64,000 nt of DNA from JBPYFK01 sp051984675 (GCA_051984675.1 JBPYFK010000020.1:186001-250000), one strand, 5' to 3'. Positions 51,821 to 60,829 are shown, numbered from the stretch's first letter. The notes: generated from the sequence alone by a model not told the origin. Made by a program: numbers and translations.

Positions 51821-52109
51821 TTGAGGATGGGCGGCCGGATGGGTCGATCCGACCCGCACAGCGAACGAGTACACAGTGGACGATCGTGGCGCCTGGTCCT
51901 GGTCCGGGACCGCAGAACGTCCCACCTGCTCTGGCTCGTACCGACCCTCGCGTTCGGACTCCTCTCGCTCGCGGTAGGAATCCTGAGCCACCGAAGTCGA
52001 AAACGTACTCGATCGGGGCGGCTGGCTGAAGGACGAGATCCGTGCGGGCGTGGCATGCGCACTCGTGATCGTCGTCGCGTTCTGCCTCGCCTCGGCCAGC
52101 GGCGTCTGA
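51821..52109 (+). pseudogene. Broken small membrane protein gene
   Basis: One frame gives RTSHLLWLVPTLAFGLLSLA followed by VGILSHRSRKR (one membrane helix). A second frame, read from about 52018, gives GWLKDEIRAGVACALVIVVA and ends FCLASASGV with a stop at 52109. The two hydrophobic halves read best as one protein broken by a frameshift. There is no ribosome-binding site. It could also be two chance segments. Confidence 0.35.
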
Positions 52110-52160
52110 GACAGGGCCTGCTCGAACTTCGACAGGACAGCCTCGAACTTCCCTCAACCA

Positions 52161-52182
52161 GGTGACATCTTTGGTTGTCACC
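52161..52182 (+). promoter_or_regulatory. Inverted repeat upstream of the peptide operon
   Basis: GGTGACA (52161-52167) and TGTCACC (52176-52182) are perfect 7-bp arms separated by 8 nt. It lies about 215 bp before the peptide gene and could be a regulator site. Confidence 0.5.
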
Positions 52183-52397
52183 CGGGAGGCGGGAAATGCC
52201 GTTGCGGCGGCCTCCGCGATCGACGTCATTCCTGGTCACGAGCCTCATCAAGGACGTAACGGCCAGGAGGTGACACGCCGCGCGACCGGGCTGGCAGGCA
52301 CGGCGAGCTGCGCTGGTTTGGCCATGCGGCCCGTCCTCCGCCTCGTTAACGTCCGTCAGTGTCCGGTTGGTTAGCGAGTTCTATGAGGAGGAATCCG

Positions 52398-52598
52398 ATG
52401 TTTACTCGCGACAAGACCCCGGTCACGGTCACGCCCGCGACAGCGAACGAGCTGTCCGCAGTGACCGATCTGCTGGGGGAATCCGAGGCGCCGCTCAGCG
52501 ACGCCCCTGTGTTCTCACCCCAGGCGGCTGGCGCCGCGCTCCTGCTGGGGCTGGCACTGGCTTCGCCGAAGGAGCCGCAGGAGCCGCGCCGCAAGTGA
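52398..52598 (+). CDS. 66-residue peptide, possible precursor peptide
   Basis: Preceded by TATGAGGAGGAATCCG, a very strong ribosome-binding site. The N-terminal half is Thr/Val-rich (TPVTVTPATANELSAV). The middle is acidic (LLGESEAPLSDAP). The C-terminal part is a hydrophobic helix (AAGAALLLGLALA) ending in a basic tail. There is no cysteine, which argues against lanthionine or thiopeptide precursors. It opens a run of four same-strand genes with short gaps or overlaps. It may be a ribosomal peptide precursor, a small membrane peptide, or a signalling peptide; I cannot choose. Confidence 0.65.
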   Translation: MFTRDKTPVTVTPATANELSAVTDLLGESEAPLSDAPVFSPQAAGAALLLGLALASPKEPQEPRRK

Positions 52599-52632
52599 GC
52601 CGCGCGCTCCCAAGCCAAGGGGGAGTTCATTG

Positions 52633-53352
52633 ATGTCGACTGGGGGAATGTCACAGCGCGCGGTCTACGCCGCGGCGGTGGACGACCTGGCCGACCGTGC
52701 CCTCGGTGCCCTGCGGGGCACCGAGGGTTCCACGGTCCTGGCCGGCAGTGTTCGTGACGCGGCGGACATCAAGGCGGCGCTGGCCGCCGTGCGTGTGCTC
52801 GGTCCAGACGTCTTCGCGCCCACGCTGTTCAGCGGGGCACGATGTGACCCCACGGACGCCGAGGTCGTGGCGGAGGCGTTCCGGGTGTTCCCGCCCGAGC
52901 CGGACGCCGCACCCGAGACCGCCTGGCGGGACTGGGCGACGGCCAGCCTGCTCGCGCGCCTGGGCGACACGGTCCTCGTCGAGGCACCCGATGCACCGGC
53001 CAACGGCTTCTGGCGCGAAACCCGCTGGCGGCAGTGGTCGGTGCACATGGCGCAGCTGTCCCCCATGGCCCTGCCCGAGCTGGACAGCGCCGTGCACGAC
53101 GACGCGTTCTGGGGAGTGCGGGCGCTGTCTCGCGGTGTGGTCCGCGCGATCTTGCGTGGCGACTACCCGACAGCGGCGCGCCTGGCGCGCTGGCTGGCCT
53201 GGGCGTGCGGGCGTGGGCTGCGGCCCGCGCTCGACGTGGTGCCGATGCTGCGGCACATCGAGTTGCACGACGGTAGCGGAGCGCGCACCCGCCTGCAGAT
53301 CGGGATTGCCTACCGCCTGCTGGAACAGTGGAAACAGTCGGAAGGGCCCTAA
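52633..53352 (+). CDS. Unrecognised protein of the peptide operon, A
   Basis: 239 residues from ATG 52633, with GGGGGAG upstream; TTG 52630 is also in frame. It is mostly helical, with WRDWATASLLARLGDTVLVE, FWRETRWRQWSVHMAQLSPM and GVRALSRGVVRAILRGDYPT. Tryptophan and arginine are abundant. No catalytic motif or membrane segment is visible and no family is recognised. It lies 34 bp after the peptide gene and 3 bp before the next gene, so all are probably one transcript. Confidence 0.7.
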   Translation: MSTGGMSQRAVYAAAVDDLADRALGALRGTEGSTVLAGSVRDAADIKAALAAVRVLGPDVFAPTLFSGARCDPTDAEVVAEAFRVFPPEPDAAPETAWRDWATASLLARLGDTVLVEAPDAPANGFWRETRWRQWSVHMAQLSPMALPELDSAVHDDAFWGVRALSRGVVRAILRGDYPTAARLARWLAWACGRGLRPALDVVPMLRHIELHDGSGARTRLQIGIAYRLLEQWKQSEGP

Positions 53353-53355
53353 CCC

Positions 53356-54297
53356 ATGAGCACGCCGACCTCGGCTCGGGCGCCCGTCGGGCAGTCCGCC
53401 CACCGCGTCACCACTCGCGCTCTCGGCTGGCTGCGCCACAACCACCAACGCGGTGCGCTGCCTCCCGGTACCACGGAGGAGATCGCCGATCCCGACAATG
53501 CCTACAAGCCCCTCGGCGAGATCGCGCTGGCGGCCTCGATAGCGGTCCGCGAAGGCCTGCTTTCCGCGCACGACGCGGACGTCGCCCGCGATCTGCTCGA
53601 CTTCGCCTGGGGCGAGTACCGACATGGCGACCTGCTCTACGAGCGACAGCTCCGGCACACGATGATGACCGATCCGCTGGAGATGTATTCGCCCTTCATC
53701 CGGGCCGGCTACCGGCACGAGGGGCTGGACGAGCTGCTGGCACACCTGAGTCGCCTGACAGCGGCGCGCAGCGTCGAGCACTTTCCCAACCGGCGGTTGG
53801 CCGTGGCCAACGCACAACGGTTGCTGGGGCTGGATCAGGACACGGACTGGGCAGCGCTCACCGACGCCACCTGGCTGGGCAGGCTGCCGGAGCCGTGGGC
53901 GATCGACTGGTTCACCGCCTACGCCGTGACGCACACCGCCTTCCACCTCACCGATTTCGGTGCCCTGCCCGGGGAACTGCCGGTGCGCATCCAGGACTAC
54001 CTGCACACCTGGCTGCCCGTCTGGGTCGAGGTCTGGCAGGAGAACCATCAGTGGGATCTGCTCGCCGAGTTGCTCATCGTCGGCGCCTGCCTCACCGAAC
54101 CGTGGTCCGACCCCGAGGCGTGGGAGCTGCTGGCCGGCGCCCAGCGAGAGGACGGCCTGGTTCCCCGGGACGGGCAGCCGGTGGACAACGACCCGGCCCG
54201 GGCGTTCCTGGACCACCACCATCCGACACTCGTTTCGGTGATTGCCGGGACTCTGGCGCTGTCCCGTACCCCCCATACGGCGACGTCCGCCCCGTGA
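53356..54297 (+). CDS. Unrecognised helical protein of the peptide operon, B (DUF6895-like?)
   Basis: 313 residues. All-helical; RALGWLRHNHQRGALPPGTT, KPLGEIALAASIAVREGLLS and LLDFAWGEYRHGDLLYERQL recall the actinobacterial family labelled DUF6895, though this is from memory and uncertain. Several conserved-looking His and Trp residues occur (THTAFHLTDFG, DHHHPT). The pattern resembles alpha-alpha toroid proteins. It overlaps the next gene by 4 bp (GTGA). It could modify or bind the peptide, but nothing in the sequence shows a reaction. Confidence 0.7.
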   Translation: MSTPTSARAPVGQSAHRVTTRALGWLRHNHQRGALPPGTTEEIADPDNAYKPLGEIALAASIAVREGLLSAHDADVARDLLDFAWGEYRHGDLLYERQLRHTMMTDPLEMYSPFIRAGYRHEGLDELLAHLSRLTAARSVEHFPNRRLAVANAQRLLGLDQDTDWAALTDATWLGRLPEPWAIDWFTAYAVTHTAFHLTDFGALPGELPVRIQDYLHTWLPVWVEVWQENHQWDLLAELLIVGACLTEPWSDPEAWELLAGAQREDGLVPRDGQPVDNDPARAFLDHHHPTLVSVIAGTLALSRTPHTATSAP

Positions 54298-55373
54298 CCA
54301 CCGGGCTCGGCGAGTCTCTAGAGCCGATCGCGGCTTCGAACGCCGCCCCCAAGCGCGGGCTGGCCGTGGCCGTCGCGGCGGTACGCGGTGCGGAGACGGC
54401 ACTGCTGTGTCGCGGTCCCACCGATCGGCGGATGCCGGCGGCGGTGATCGGCGACGAGACGAGGTTCGAGCTGGGCTCGGTGACGAAGACGTTCACCGCG
54501 CTGCTGCTGGCGGAGATGGCGGCACGCGGCGAGGTCAGTTGCGAAGACCCGATCAGCGCCTACCTTCCGGCGGGAGCAGTCGCACCGGGCAGGCACGGCA
54601 AACGGATCACGCTACGACACCTGGCAACGCACACCGCAGGTCTGCCCCGGCTGCCACCCGGGCTGCTACGAACCGCGCTGCCGACCTGGTACACGAACCC
54701 GTACAAAGGCTTCACACCGGCCCAGCTGCTGCATTCGCTGTCCCGCACCCGCATACGTCACTGCCCGGGAATCCGGGTGCATTACTCGAACTATGGTGTC
54801 GGGCTGCTGGGACACGTGCTGGCCACTGCGGCGGGCACTGACTACGCGGACGCACTCGCCACCCGCGTGCTACGCCCGCTCGGACTTGCCGACACGACGT
54901 GCGACCCGACACTGCCGCAGGCGACCGGCCACTGGCACCGGCGACCCCGCCCGCCCTGGCGGATACCGGCTCTGGCGGGTGCCGCCGCGCTCCGGTCCAG
55001 CGCTCGCGACCTGCTGCGATACCTTCAGGCTCACCTGTTCCCGCACAGGCATATCGATCTGAGCACCGCGCTGGACGAGGTCGCCCGGCCACGCCCGATC
55101 GCGCCCGGCGGCGAGCCACTGTGCCTGGTATGGAACCGGCGCGAAATCGGCGGTAGTGGTGACCTGCTGTTTCACACCGGTGGCACGCGCGGATTCACCA
55201 CCTTCATTGGGTTCAGCCGGCAAGCGCGTGTCGGCCTTGCGGCGCTGACCAACACCACGCCCACGCTGCGTAATGACTTCATTCAGACGGCGTATCTCGT
55301 GCTCCGGGCACTGGTACTGGAACAGGCGCCGGAATCTTCGCGCGCAGCAGTCAGCGGTCTACAGCACTGCTGA
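54294..55373 (+). CDS. Beta-lactamase-fold serine hydrolase (class C / EstB type)
   Basis: 359 residues. All three motifs of the serine beta-lactamase family are present: SVTK (Ser-x-x-Lys, nucleophile), YSNYG (Tyr-x-Asn) and HTGG near residue 295. There is no signal peptide, so it is probably cytosolic and more likely an esterase or peptidase than an antibiotic-resistance enzyme. GTG 54294 overlaps the upstream stop. In a peptide operon a D-aminopeptidase or transacylase role is possible but unproven. Its 3' end overlaps the convergent methyltransferase by 15 bp. Confidence 0.85.
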   Translation: MTTGLGESLEPIAASNAAPKRGLAVAVAAVRGAETALLCRGPTDRRMPAAVIGDETRFELGSVTKTFTALLLAEMAARGEVSCEDPISAYLPAGAVAPGRHGKRITLRHLATHTAGLPRLPPGLLRTALPTWYTNPYKGFTPAQLLHSLSRTRIRHCPGIRVHYSNYGVGLLGHVLATAAGTDYADALATRVLRPLGLADTTCDPTLPQATGHWHRRPRPPWRIPALAGAAALRSSARDLLRYLQAHLFPHRHIDLSTALDEVARPRPIAPGGEPLCLVWNRREIGGSGDLLFHTGGTRGFTTFIGFSRQARVGLAALTNTTPTLRNDFIQTAYLVLRALVLEQAPESSRAAVSGLQHC

Positions 55374-56534
55374 AGGCGGCAGTGGCGGCGGGAGGAACGG
55401 CCGCATCGCAACATGCCCGACGTGGTTTCGCCATGCGTACCTTCCAGCCCGGCGCAGGACTTCCGCCGCCTCCCCGGCGAAGCCGTCGTCGTCGAGCGTT
55501 CCGGCAAGCACGGAGCTACACCGGGCGATGTCCTCCGGCGGCATGTCTTTCGGCGCACTCCCGAGGTATCCGGCGAGATCGCGGGCGCAGACACCCAGGT
55601 CCGCCAGCAGCCCGTCGAGCCGGGTGTCGAAGCGGCGGCGAAACCGCTCATCCGCTCGGATCGTGCCCACGGCGTGCGCGTTGGCGAGGTTTTCCAGGTT
55701 GTCGTCGTGCAGCGCGTACCAGGGCGCCAGCTCGATCGGTCGCACGTTCTCGATGCTGAGCGCGAACTCCCGGGCCACCAGCCGATCCGCTTCCTTGCGG
55801 TAGACGGTGTAGCGGGAACTCGCGGACTCCGCCCAGTTGCTCCCGCAGACGAACAGGCCGCCCGACCGCAACAAGCCCGCCACCCAATCCAGCGTCCGCT
55901 GCCGGAACGCGTGGTCGAAGTATATGAACACGTTCATGCAGCGGATCACGTCGGCTCCGCCGTCAAGCTCGAACTCGCCGATACCCCCGGGGACCAGTTC
56001 GAGGTTGCTGGTCTCGTAACGGTGTAAGGGGTTGCGCAGCAGCCGACCGTGCTCGTCCGCCGCCTCGCCCGGCTCACCGGTGTCCCCGTCGTACACCAGG
56101 TAGCGACCGAACGCGGGGTCCACGCCGACGACCCGCCAATCCCCCAGCCGTTGTGCGGTCTCGACCGTGGTGAACGGCGGAAAACCGCAGCCCAGATCGA
56201 CGAACACTCCTTCGCCGGAAGGCTCCCGCCACGGGTTCCCACCAGCGACGTACTCGTCGAGCTTGCGGTGCCTACCCGACATCGTCACCGGCGGAACGGC
56301 GCCGGACCACGCGCTGGGCACCGTCCTTGGCGCGCTGAACCCCAGCATCCAGGCCGTGAGCTGGGCGACGTCAGCGGGCCCCTGCCGAGCGGTCCGCATC
56401 AGCCGGAACGCCCGGTCGGCCAGCGCTTGCGCCTCGGCGGAAGCCCCGGCCAGTCCACGCAGTTCGGCCACCACGCCAGGCGACAGGCCGCCGTTGAAGT
56501 ACGCGGTGTTCCACCGATCCACAATGCCAGGCAT
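55359..56534 (-). CDS. SAM-dependent methyltransferase, CheR-like Rossmann fold
   Basis: 391 residues. The SAM-binding motif I is VFVDLGCGFPPFTTVETA, and motif IV-like ADVIRCMNVFIYFDHAF follows. The N-terminal 95 residues are helical (QLTAWMLGF) and the C-terminal 130 residues are helical and unassigned. The substrate is unknown; small molecule, peptide or lipid are all possible. Its convergent position against the hydrolase suggests proximity rather than an operon, but it may still belong to the same accessory patch. Confidence 0.75.
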   Translation of the reverse strand: MPGIVDRWNTAYFNGGLSPGVVAELRGLAGASAEAQALADRAFRLMRTARQGPADVAQLTAWMLGFSAPRTVPSAWSGAVPPVTMSGRHRKLDEYVAGGNPWREPSGEGVFVDLGCGFPPFTTVETAQRLGDWRVVGVDPAFGRYLVYDGDTGEPGEAADEHGRLLRNPLHRYETSNLELVPGGIGEFELDGGADVIRCMNVFIYFDHAFRQRTLDWVAGLLRSGGLFVCGSNWAESASSRYTVYRKEADRLVAREFALSIENVRPIELAPWYALHDDNLENLANAHAVGTIRADERFRRRFDTRLDGLLADLGVCARDLAGYLGSAPKDMPPEDIARCSSVLAGTLDDDGFAGEAAEVLRRAGRYAWRNHVGHVAMRPFLPPPLPPSAVL

Positions 56535-56713
56535 GCCACCAGGTTCACAGACGTCTGCCCGGGCCGGGGAAGCGCTCCGCGTGGACGTCAGCTCGACGCT
56601 CGTCGATCCGCGGGAGGAACCTACGTATCGCTGAACAGGGCGAGACAGCCGGCGCGTACGGCGACCCGGGTGTTGGATAGCGGTCTCACCGTCGATGCGA
56701 GAAAGGCGATCCG

Positions 56714-56830
56714 ATGCGACGCTTGATGATCACGATCGCAGTGCTCACGGCCACCGGCGTGTTCCTCGGGCTGGCGATGGCCACCGGCATTGTGCCCGTG
56801 CCGGGAACCAAGCCCCGACCACGCGGCTAG
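56714..56830 (+). CDS. 38-residue single-helix membrane peptide
   Basis: ATG 56714 follows GAAAGG. The peptide starts MRRLMITIAVLTATGVFLGL, continues with one hydrophobic helix and ends in a Pro/Arg-rich tail. Two basic residues precede the helix, giving an inside-N topology or a signal-peptide appearance. No homology is recognised; it could be a real small membrane protein or a chance frame. Confidence 0.4.
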   Translation: MRRLMITIAVLTATGVFLGLAMATGIVPVPGTKPRPRG

Positions 56831-56949
56831 GGACGCGACTCCCGGCAAGCGCCATCATCGCCGCCACCGCAGCCAGTCCTTTCCGTATGCATCCCGCTCA
56901 CCACCCACACGCGTTCCGCGTGGTGCCAGTCCTGACCATGAAGCGTGTG

Positions 56950-59505
56950 CTACTGGGTGGCGATGGCGTCGAGGACGCTGAGCCTGGCCGCCCGGTAGGC
57001 GGGCAGGATCGCCGCCACCAGACCGACGAGCGCGGCCCCGGCGAGGACGACGCCGATGGTGGTCCACGGGACCGTCAGTGCCGTCACGCCGTAGGCGACG
57101 AGGACCTTCTGTCCCGCAACACCCCAGGCCAGTCCGAGCCCTAGGCCGAGAAGCGCCCCGTGCACGGCGATCACCACGGACTCCAGCCGGATCATCCGCC
57201 GGATCTGCCACCGCGAGGCGCCGATCGCCCGCAACAGACCGATCTCCCGGGTCCGCTCCACTGTGGACAGCGTCAGGGTGTTCACGACGCCGAGCACCGC
57301 GATGACGATGGCCAGCGCCAGTAGCCCGTAGAGCAGTTCGAGGACGAGGTCGACCTGGCCGGTCAGCGCCTGCTGGTAGTCAGTCTGGTTCTGGATTCCC
57401 ACCAGGGGATACGCGCCGAGCGCCTGGCCCAGTTCCTGCCCGACGACGGCCTTGTCGGCGCCGGGGCCGGTGTTGACGTACAGCGTGAAGTCCTTGGCCT
57501 GCGGGACATAGCGGGCCAGTGTGTCCAGGGACACCAGGAAAACCGACCCGTCCTTACCGCCGCCCGGCGGGGGCTTGCTGATCGCCCCGACCGTGAGATC
57601 GGCGGTGCTGCCGTTGACGAACCGCAGGTGCACCGGCGAGCCGATCGCGAGGTGGTTGGTATTGGCGGTGGACTGGTCCACCGAGAGCTGGCCGCGGGTC
57701 AGCGACGCGGTCGAGCCGGTCACGTACTGGGTGCGGACGGCCTGGTCGATCGTCGCGGTGTCCACACCAGACACGCTGACCTGGAAGCCCTGGAACTGCG
57801 CGGGCGCGTAGCGCTGGCGGGTCACCGCCGACACACCCGGGAGCGCCCGGACCTTGTCCGTCACTTCCGGCGGCAGCGGCTGTGCGGCGTGGTCGGAGAC
57901 GACGTAGTCGGCGCCGAAGGTGCTGGCGACCTCCTGGTGGATCGAGGTGTTCAACGACCCCGCCACCACTGCCAGGGTGCTCGCCACCGCCACGCCGATC
58001 ATCAGTGCGGCGGCGGTGGCGCCGGTACGGCGCGGGTTGCGAACGGCGTTGCGCTGAGACAACCGGCCGACCGCCCCGAAGATTAGCGGGTAGGCCACGC
58101 CGAGCGTGTACACCACGGTGCGGACCACGATCGGACCCAGCGCGACGAGACCGATGAGCGTGCCTACCATGCCGACGGCGAGCAGGACCGCGGCGTTGGT
58201 GAACACGGGCTGGAGGGTCGCGGCGAACAGCCCGGCGCCGCCAGCGGCGAGCAGAACCAGCCCGGCCAGTGCACGAACGACCAGCCGCCCCGCCGTCCGC
58301 GTGGTGTCCTGGCGCAGTGCCGCCATGGGCGCGACCTGTGACGCCCGGCGCGCCGGCAGGTAGGCGGCCACCAACGTCACCACGACGCCGACGGCGTAGG
58401 CCGCCGCTGCAACGGTGGGCTGAAACGCCAGCGGCGTGCCGGAGAGGTCCACCCCGAACATGCTGAGCAGGAGCTTCAGCCCAGCCGCCAGGCCGACGCC
58501 GCCGGCCAAGCCGAGAGTCGAGCCGACCACGCCGAGCACCAGCGCCTCGATCAACACCGACCGGGTGACTTGGCGGCGGCTGGCCCCGATCGCACGCAGC
58601 AGCCCCAGCTCGCGGGTGCGCTGGGCGACGAGCATGGAGAACGTGTTGAGGATCAGGAAGATCCCGACCAGCACGGCGATTCCGGCGAACCCCAGCAGCG
58701 CGTAGGTGACCACGCTGAGGAACGCGCCGACCTGGCTGGCCGCCGAGCTGGCCTGCTCCTCCTTGGTCTGCACGGTGAACCCCGGCCCCAGCACGCTCTG
58801 CACGTGCTGCTGCACCACGGTGTCCGGGATACCGGGTGCCGCATCGACCGAGATCCCGGTGAAGGCGTCCTTCTTGCCCAGCAGTTGTGTCTGGGCGGTG
58901 GCCGTGTCGAAAAAGACCAGGCCGGTGCCGGGGTTGGGCGTGGTGAACCGGGCCAGCCCCACCACGGAGGCTGGAAACGAGCCGGAGGGGTTGAGCACTC
59001 GGACTTGGTCCCCGAGCCGCACGTGCTTGGCTGCCGCGCTGTTCTGGTCGAGCACGATCTGGCCTGCCGCGGTCGGTGGATGGCCGGCGCTGATCGCGGC
59101 GATGGGGCGTGCGCGGGGGTACCAGTTCTGGCCGAGGGTGGGCGCGCCGTTGGTCGGCCCGACCGGCTGGTTGTGGCCGTCGACGACGGTGAGGTTCTGC
59201 ATGTTGACCTCGCCGTGCGCGGCGCGCACGCCGGGAAGCGCGGCAACCTGGGCGATGGTCGCCCCGGGCAGAGTCGGCGTTTGCCCGGTGAGATTCTGGT
59301 CCTCGACCTCCACCGGGAACGCCTGCTTCGGCGTAACGGTCACATCCGCCGAACTCGCGGTGAACATGCCGGTCAGCGCCGTGTTGATGGTGTCGGAGAA
59401 GATCAGGGTGCCGGCGACGAAGGCGACCCCCAGCACGATCGCCAGCAGGGAGCCGGCCAATCGGCCTTTGTGGGCCAGGAAACTCCGCAGACTCGCACGC
59501 AGCAT
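56950..59505 (-). CDS. FtsX-type ABC transporter permease, two FtsX domains
   Basis: 851 residues. A first helix (LLAIVLGVAFVAGTLIFSDT) precedes a large MacB-like extracytoplasmic domain (about 40-255). The first FtsX domain of three or four helices follows (GFAGIAVLVGIFLILNTFSM with RTRELGLLRAIGASRRQVTR). A central bundle with more helices, a second extracytoplasmic domain (about 530-690) and a second FtsX domain (LLALAIVIAVLGVVNTLTLS, RTREIGLLRAIGASRWQIRR) complete it. This is the MacB/LolE-type exporter organisation, probably moving a lipid, peptide or drug. Co-transcribed with the ATPase gene, 7 bp away. Confidence 0.9.
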   Translation of the reverse strand: MLRASLRSFLAHKGRLAGSLLAIVLGVAFVAGTLIFSDTINTALTGMFTASSADVTVTPKQAFPVEVEDQNLTGQTPTLPGATIAQVAALPGVRAAHGEVNMQNLTVVDGHNQPVGPTNGAPTLGQNWYPRARPIAAISAGHPPTAAGQIVLDQNSAAAKHVRLGDQVRVLNPSGSFPASVVGLARFTTPNPGTGLVFFDTATAQTQLLGKKDAFTGISVDAAPGIPDTVVQQHVQSVLGPGFTVQTKEEQASSAASQVGAFLSVVTYALLGFAGIAVLVGIFLILNTFSMLVAQRTRELGLLRAIGASRRQVTRSVLIEALVLGVVGSTLGLAGGVGLAAGLKLLLSMFGVDLSGTPLAFQPTVAAAAYAVGVVVTLVAAYLPARRASQVAPMAALRQDTTRTAGRLVVRALAGLVLLAAGGAGLFAATLQPVFTNAAVLLAVGMVGTLIGLVALGPIVVRTVVYTLGVAYPLIFGAVGRLSQRNAVRNPRRTGATAAALMIGVAVASTLAVVAGSLNTSIHQEVASTFGADYVVSDHAAQPLPPEVTDKVRALPGVSAVTRQRYAPAQFQGFQVSVSGVDTATIDQAVRTQYVTGSTASLTRGQLSVDQSTANTNHLAIGSPVHLRFVNGSTADLTVGAISKPPPGGGKDGSVFLVSLDTLARYVPQAKDFTLYVNTGPGADKAVVGQELGQALGAYPLVGIQNQTDYQQALTGQVDLVLELLYGLLALAIVIAVLGVVNTLTLSTVERTREIGLLRAIGASRWQIRRMIRLESVVIAVHGALLGLGLGLAWGVAGQKVLVAYGVTALTVPWTTIGVVLAGAALVGLVAAILPAYRAARLSVLDAIATQ

Positions 59506-59512
59506 CGGCGGT

Positions 59513-60289
59513 TCAGCCCTTCCGCCCGTGGCCGTCGAACTGCTTCATCCGCTCCAGCACGGCGTCCGCGCTCGGGTCGGCCATCTCGTCGACCAGCTGG
59601 CCGTCGACCAGGAACAGCACGCGGTCGGCATACGCGGCGGCGACCGGGTCGTGGGTGACCATCACGATCGTCTGGCCCAGCTCATCGACCGAGCGGCGCA
59701 GGAACTCCAGCACCTCCGCACCCGTGTGGGAGTCGAGATTGCCGGTGGGCTCGTCAGCGAAGACCACCTCGGGGCGGCTTGCCAGCGCCCGCGCGACCGC
59801 CACCCGCTGCTGCTGGCCGCCGGAGAGTTCGCTCGGCCGGTGCCGCAGCCGGTCCCGCACACCGACGGTGTCGATCACGGTGTCCAGCCAGGCCCGATCC
59901 GGCCTGTGCCGGGCGATGGTCATCGGCAGCGTGATGTTCTCCTGGGCACTCAGGGTCGGTAGGAGGTTGAACGACTGGAAGACGAACCCGATCTTGTCCC
60001 GGCGCAACCGGGTCAGCTGCTTGTCGCGTAACCCGGTCAGCTGGTTGTCCCCGATCCACACCGCGCCCGACGACGGGGTGTCCAGCCCGGCCAGGCAGTG
60101 CATCAACGTCGACTTCCCCGAGCCGGACGGTCCCATGATCGCCGCGAACCGTCCCCGCTCGAAGACGACGTCCACGTCATCGAGGGCCACGACCCGGGTC
60201 GCGCCCGAGCCGTACACCTTCGTCACCCCGGCGCCCCGGACCGCCGACACCGCCCGCCGCGCCTGGGCCGCCGCTGTCGCTGAACTCAC
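59513..60289 (-). CDS. ABC transporter ATP-binding protein (MacB/LolD type)
   Basis: 258 residues from GTG 60289, with GGAGG 6 nt upstream. Walker A GPSGSGKST, the Q loop (FVFQSFNLLP), the signature LSGGQQQRVAVARAL, Walker B VVFADEPTGNLDS and the switch His in VTHDPVAAAYADR are all present. It partners the downstream FtsX permease. It is divergent from the blaI-like gene across a 132-bp gap containing BlaI-type operators. Confidence 0.93.
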   Translation of the reverse strand: MSSATAAAQARRAVSAVRGAGVTKVYGSGATRVVALDDVDVVFERGRFAAIMGPSGSGKSTLMHCLAGLDTPSSGAVWIGDNQLTGLRDKQLTRLRRDKIGFVFQSFNLLPTLSAQENITLPMTIARHRPDRAWLDTVIDTVGVRDRLRHRPSELSGGQQQRVAVARALASRPEVVFADEPTGNLDSHTGAEVLEFLRRSVDELGQTIVMVTHDPVAAAYADRVLFLVDGQLVDEMADPSADAVLERMKQFDGHGRKG

Positions 60290-60355
60290 CAGCATCCTCC
60301 GCACGTCGGCCGTGGCTCCGCTCCGGCCGTGTCACACTGTCGGGAACCACATCTT

Positions 60356-60394
60356 CTACAGAAACGTAGTAGCTGACTTTCTACACGTTTGTCG
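60356..60394. promoter_or_regulatory. Pair of BlaI/MecI-type operators
   Basis: CTAC-N6-GTAG (60356-60369) and CTACACGTTTGTCG (60381-60394, one mismatch in the CTAC/GTAG pattern) lie 25 bp apart in the divergent promoter region. BlaI dimers bind TACA/TGTA-type dyads, and the blaI-like gene starts 28 bp further on. Confidence 0.6.
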
Positions 60395-60421
60395 AAGTGA
60401 TCGCGGAGGAGGGTGGGCACT

Positions 60422-60829
60422 GTGACCGAGCGGCCCGCGCCGGCGTCCGAGCCCGAGGAGAGCCGGCGCGCTCCGGGAGCGTTGGAGACCGAGGTCCTGG
60501 CCGTGCTGCAGGCAGCGGACAGGGCGCTGCCCGCACGAGAAGTGCTGCGCCGGCTTGGACACGACTTGGCCTACACCACGGTCGTGACAATCCTGTCCCG
60601 GCTGCACGCCAAGGGCACCCTCACCCGTACCCGCGTCGGCCGCTCCTACGCCTACGCACCGGTGGCCGACGAACCCGGCCTGGCGGCCCGGCGGATGCAC
60701 CAGATGTTGCAGGCTGAAGGCGACCACGAAGCCGTGCTCACCCGCTTCGTCTCGGAACTGTCCACCCGCGACGAGCAACTCCTCCAACGCCTGCTCGGTG
60801 CCGACCTGACCAACAGGCCAGGAAGCTGA
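60422..60829 (+). CDS. blaI: BlaI/MecI-family transcriptional repressor
   Basis: 135 residues from GTG 60422, with GAGGAGG 9 nt upstream. A winged helix: LETEVLAVLQAADRALPARE, DLAYTTVVTILSRLHAKGTL (recognition helix TTVVTIL) and TRVGRSYAYAPV. The C-terminal dimerisation helices include MHQMLQAEGDHEAVLTRFVS. It pairs with the M56 peptidase 12 bp downstream. It is likely to repress itself and perhaps the divergent ABC genes. Confidence 0.9.
   Translation: MTERPAPASEPEESRRAPGALETEVLAVLQAADRALPAREVLRRLGHDLAYTTVVTILSRLHAKGTLTRTRVGRSYAYAPVADEPGLAARRMHQMLQAEGDHEAVLTRFVSELSTRDEQLLQRLLGADLTNRPGS

Noticed and set aside
54294..55373. Beta-lactam resistance gene
   Set aside because: The SxxK, YxN and HxG motifs are present, but there is no signal peptide, and the operon context suggests an esterase or peptidase role.
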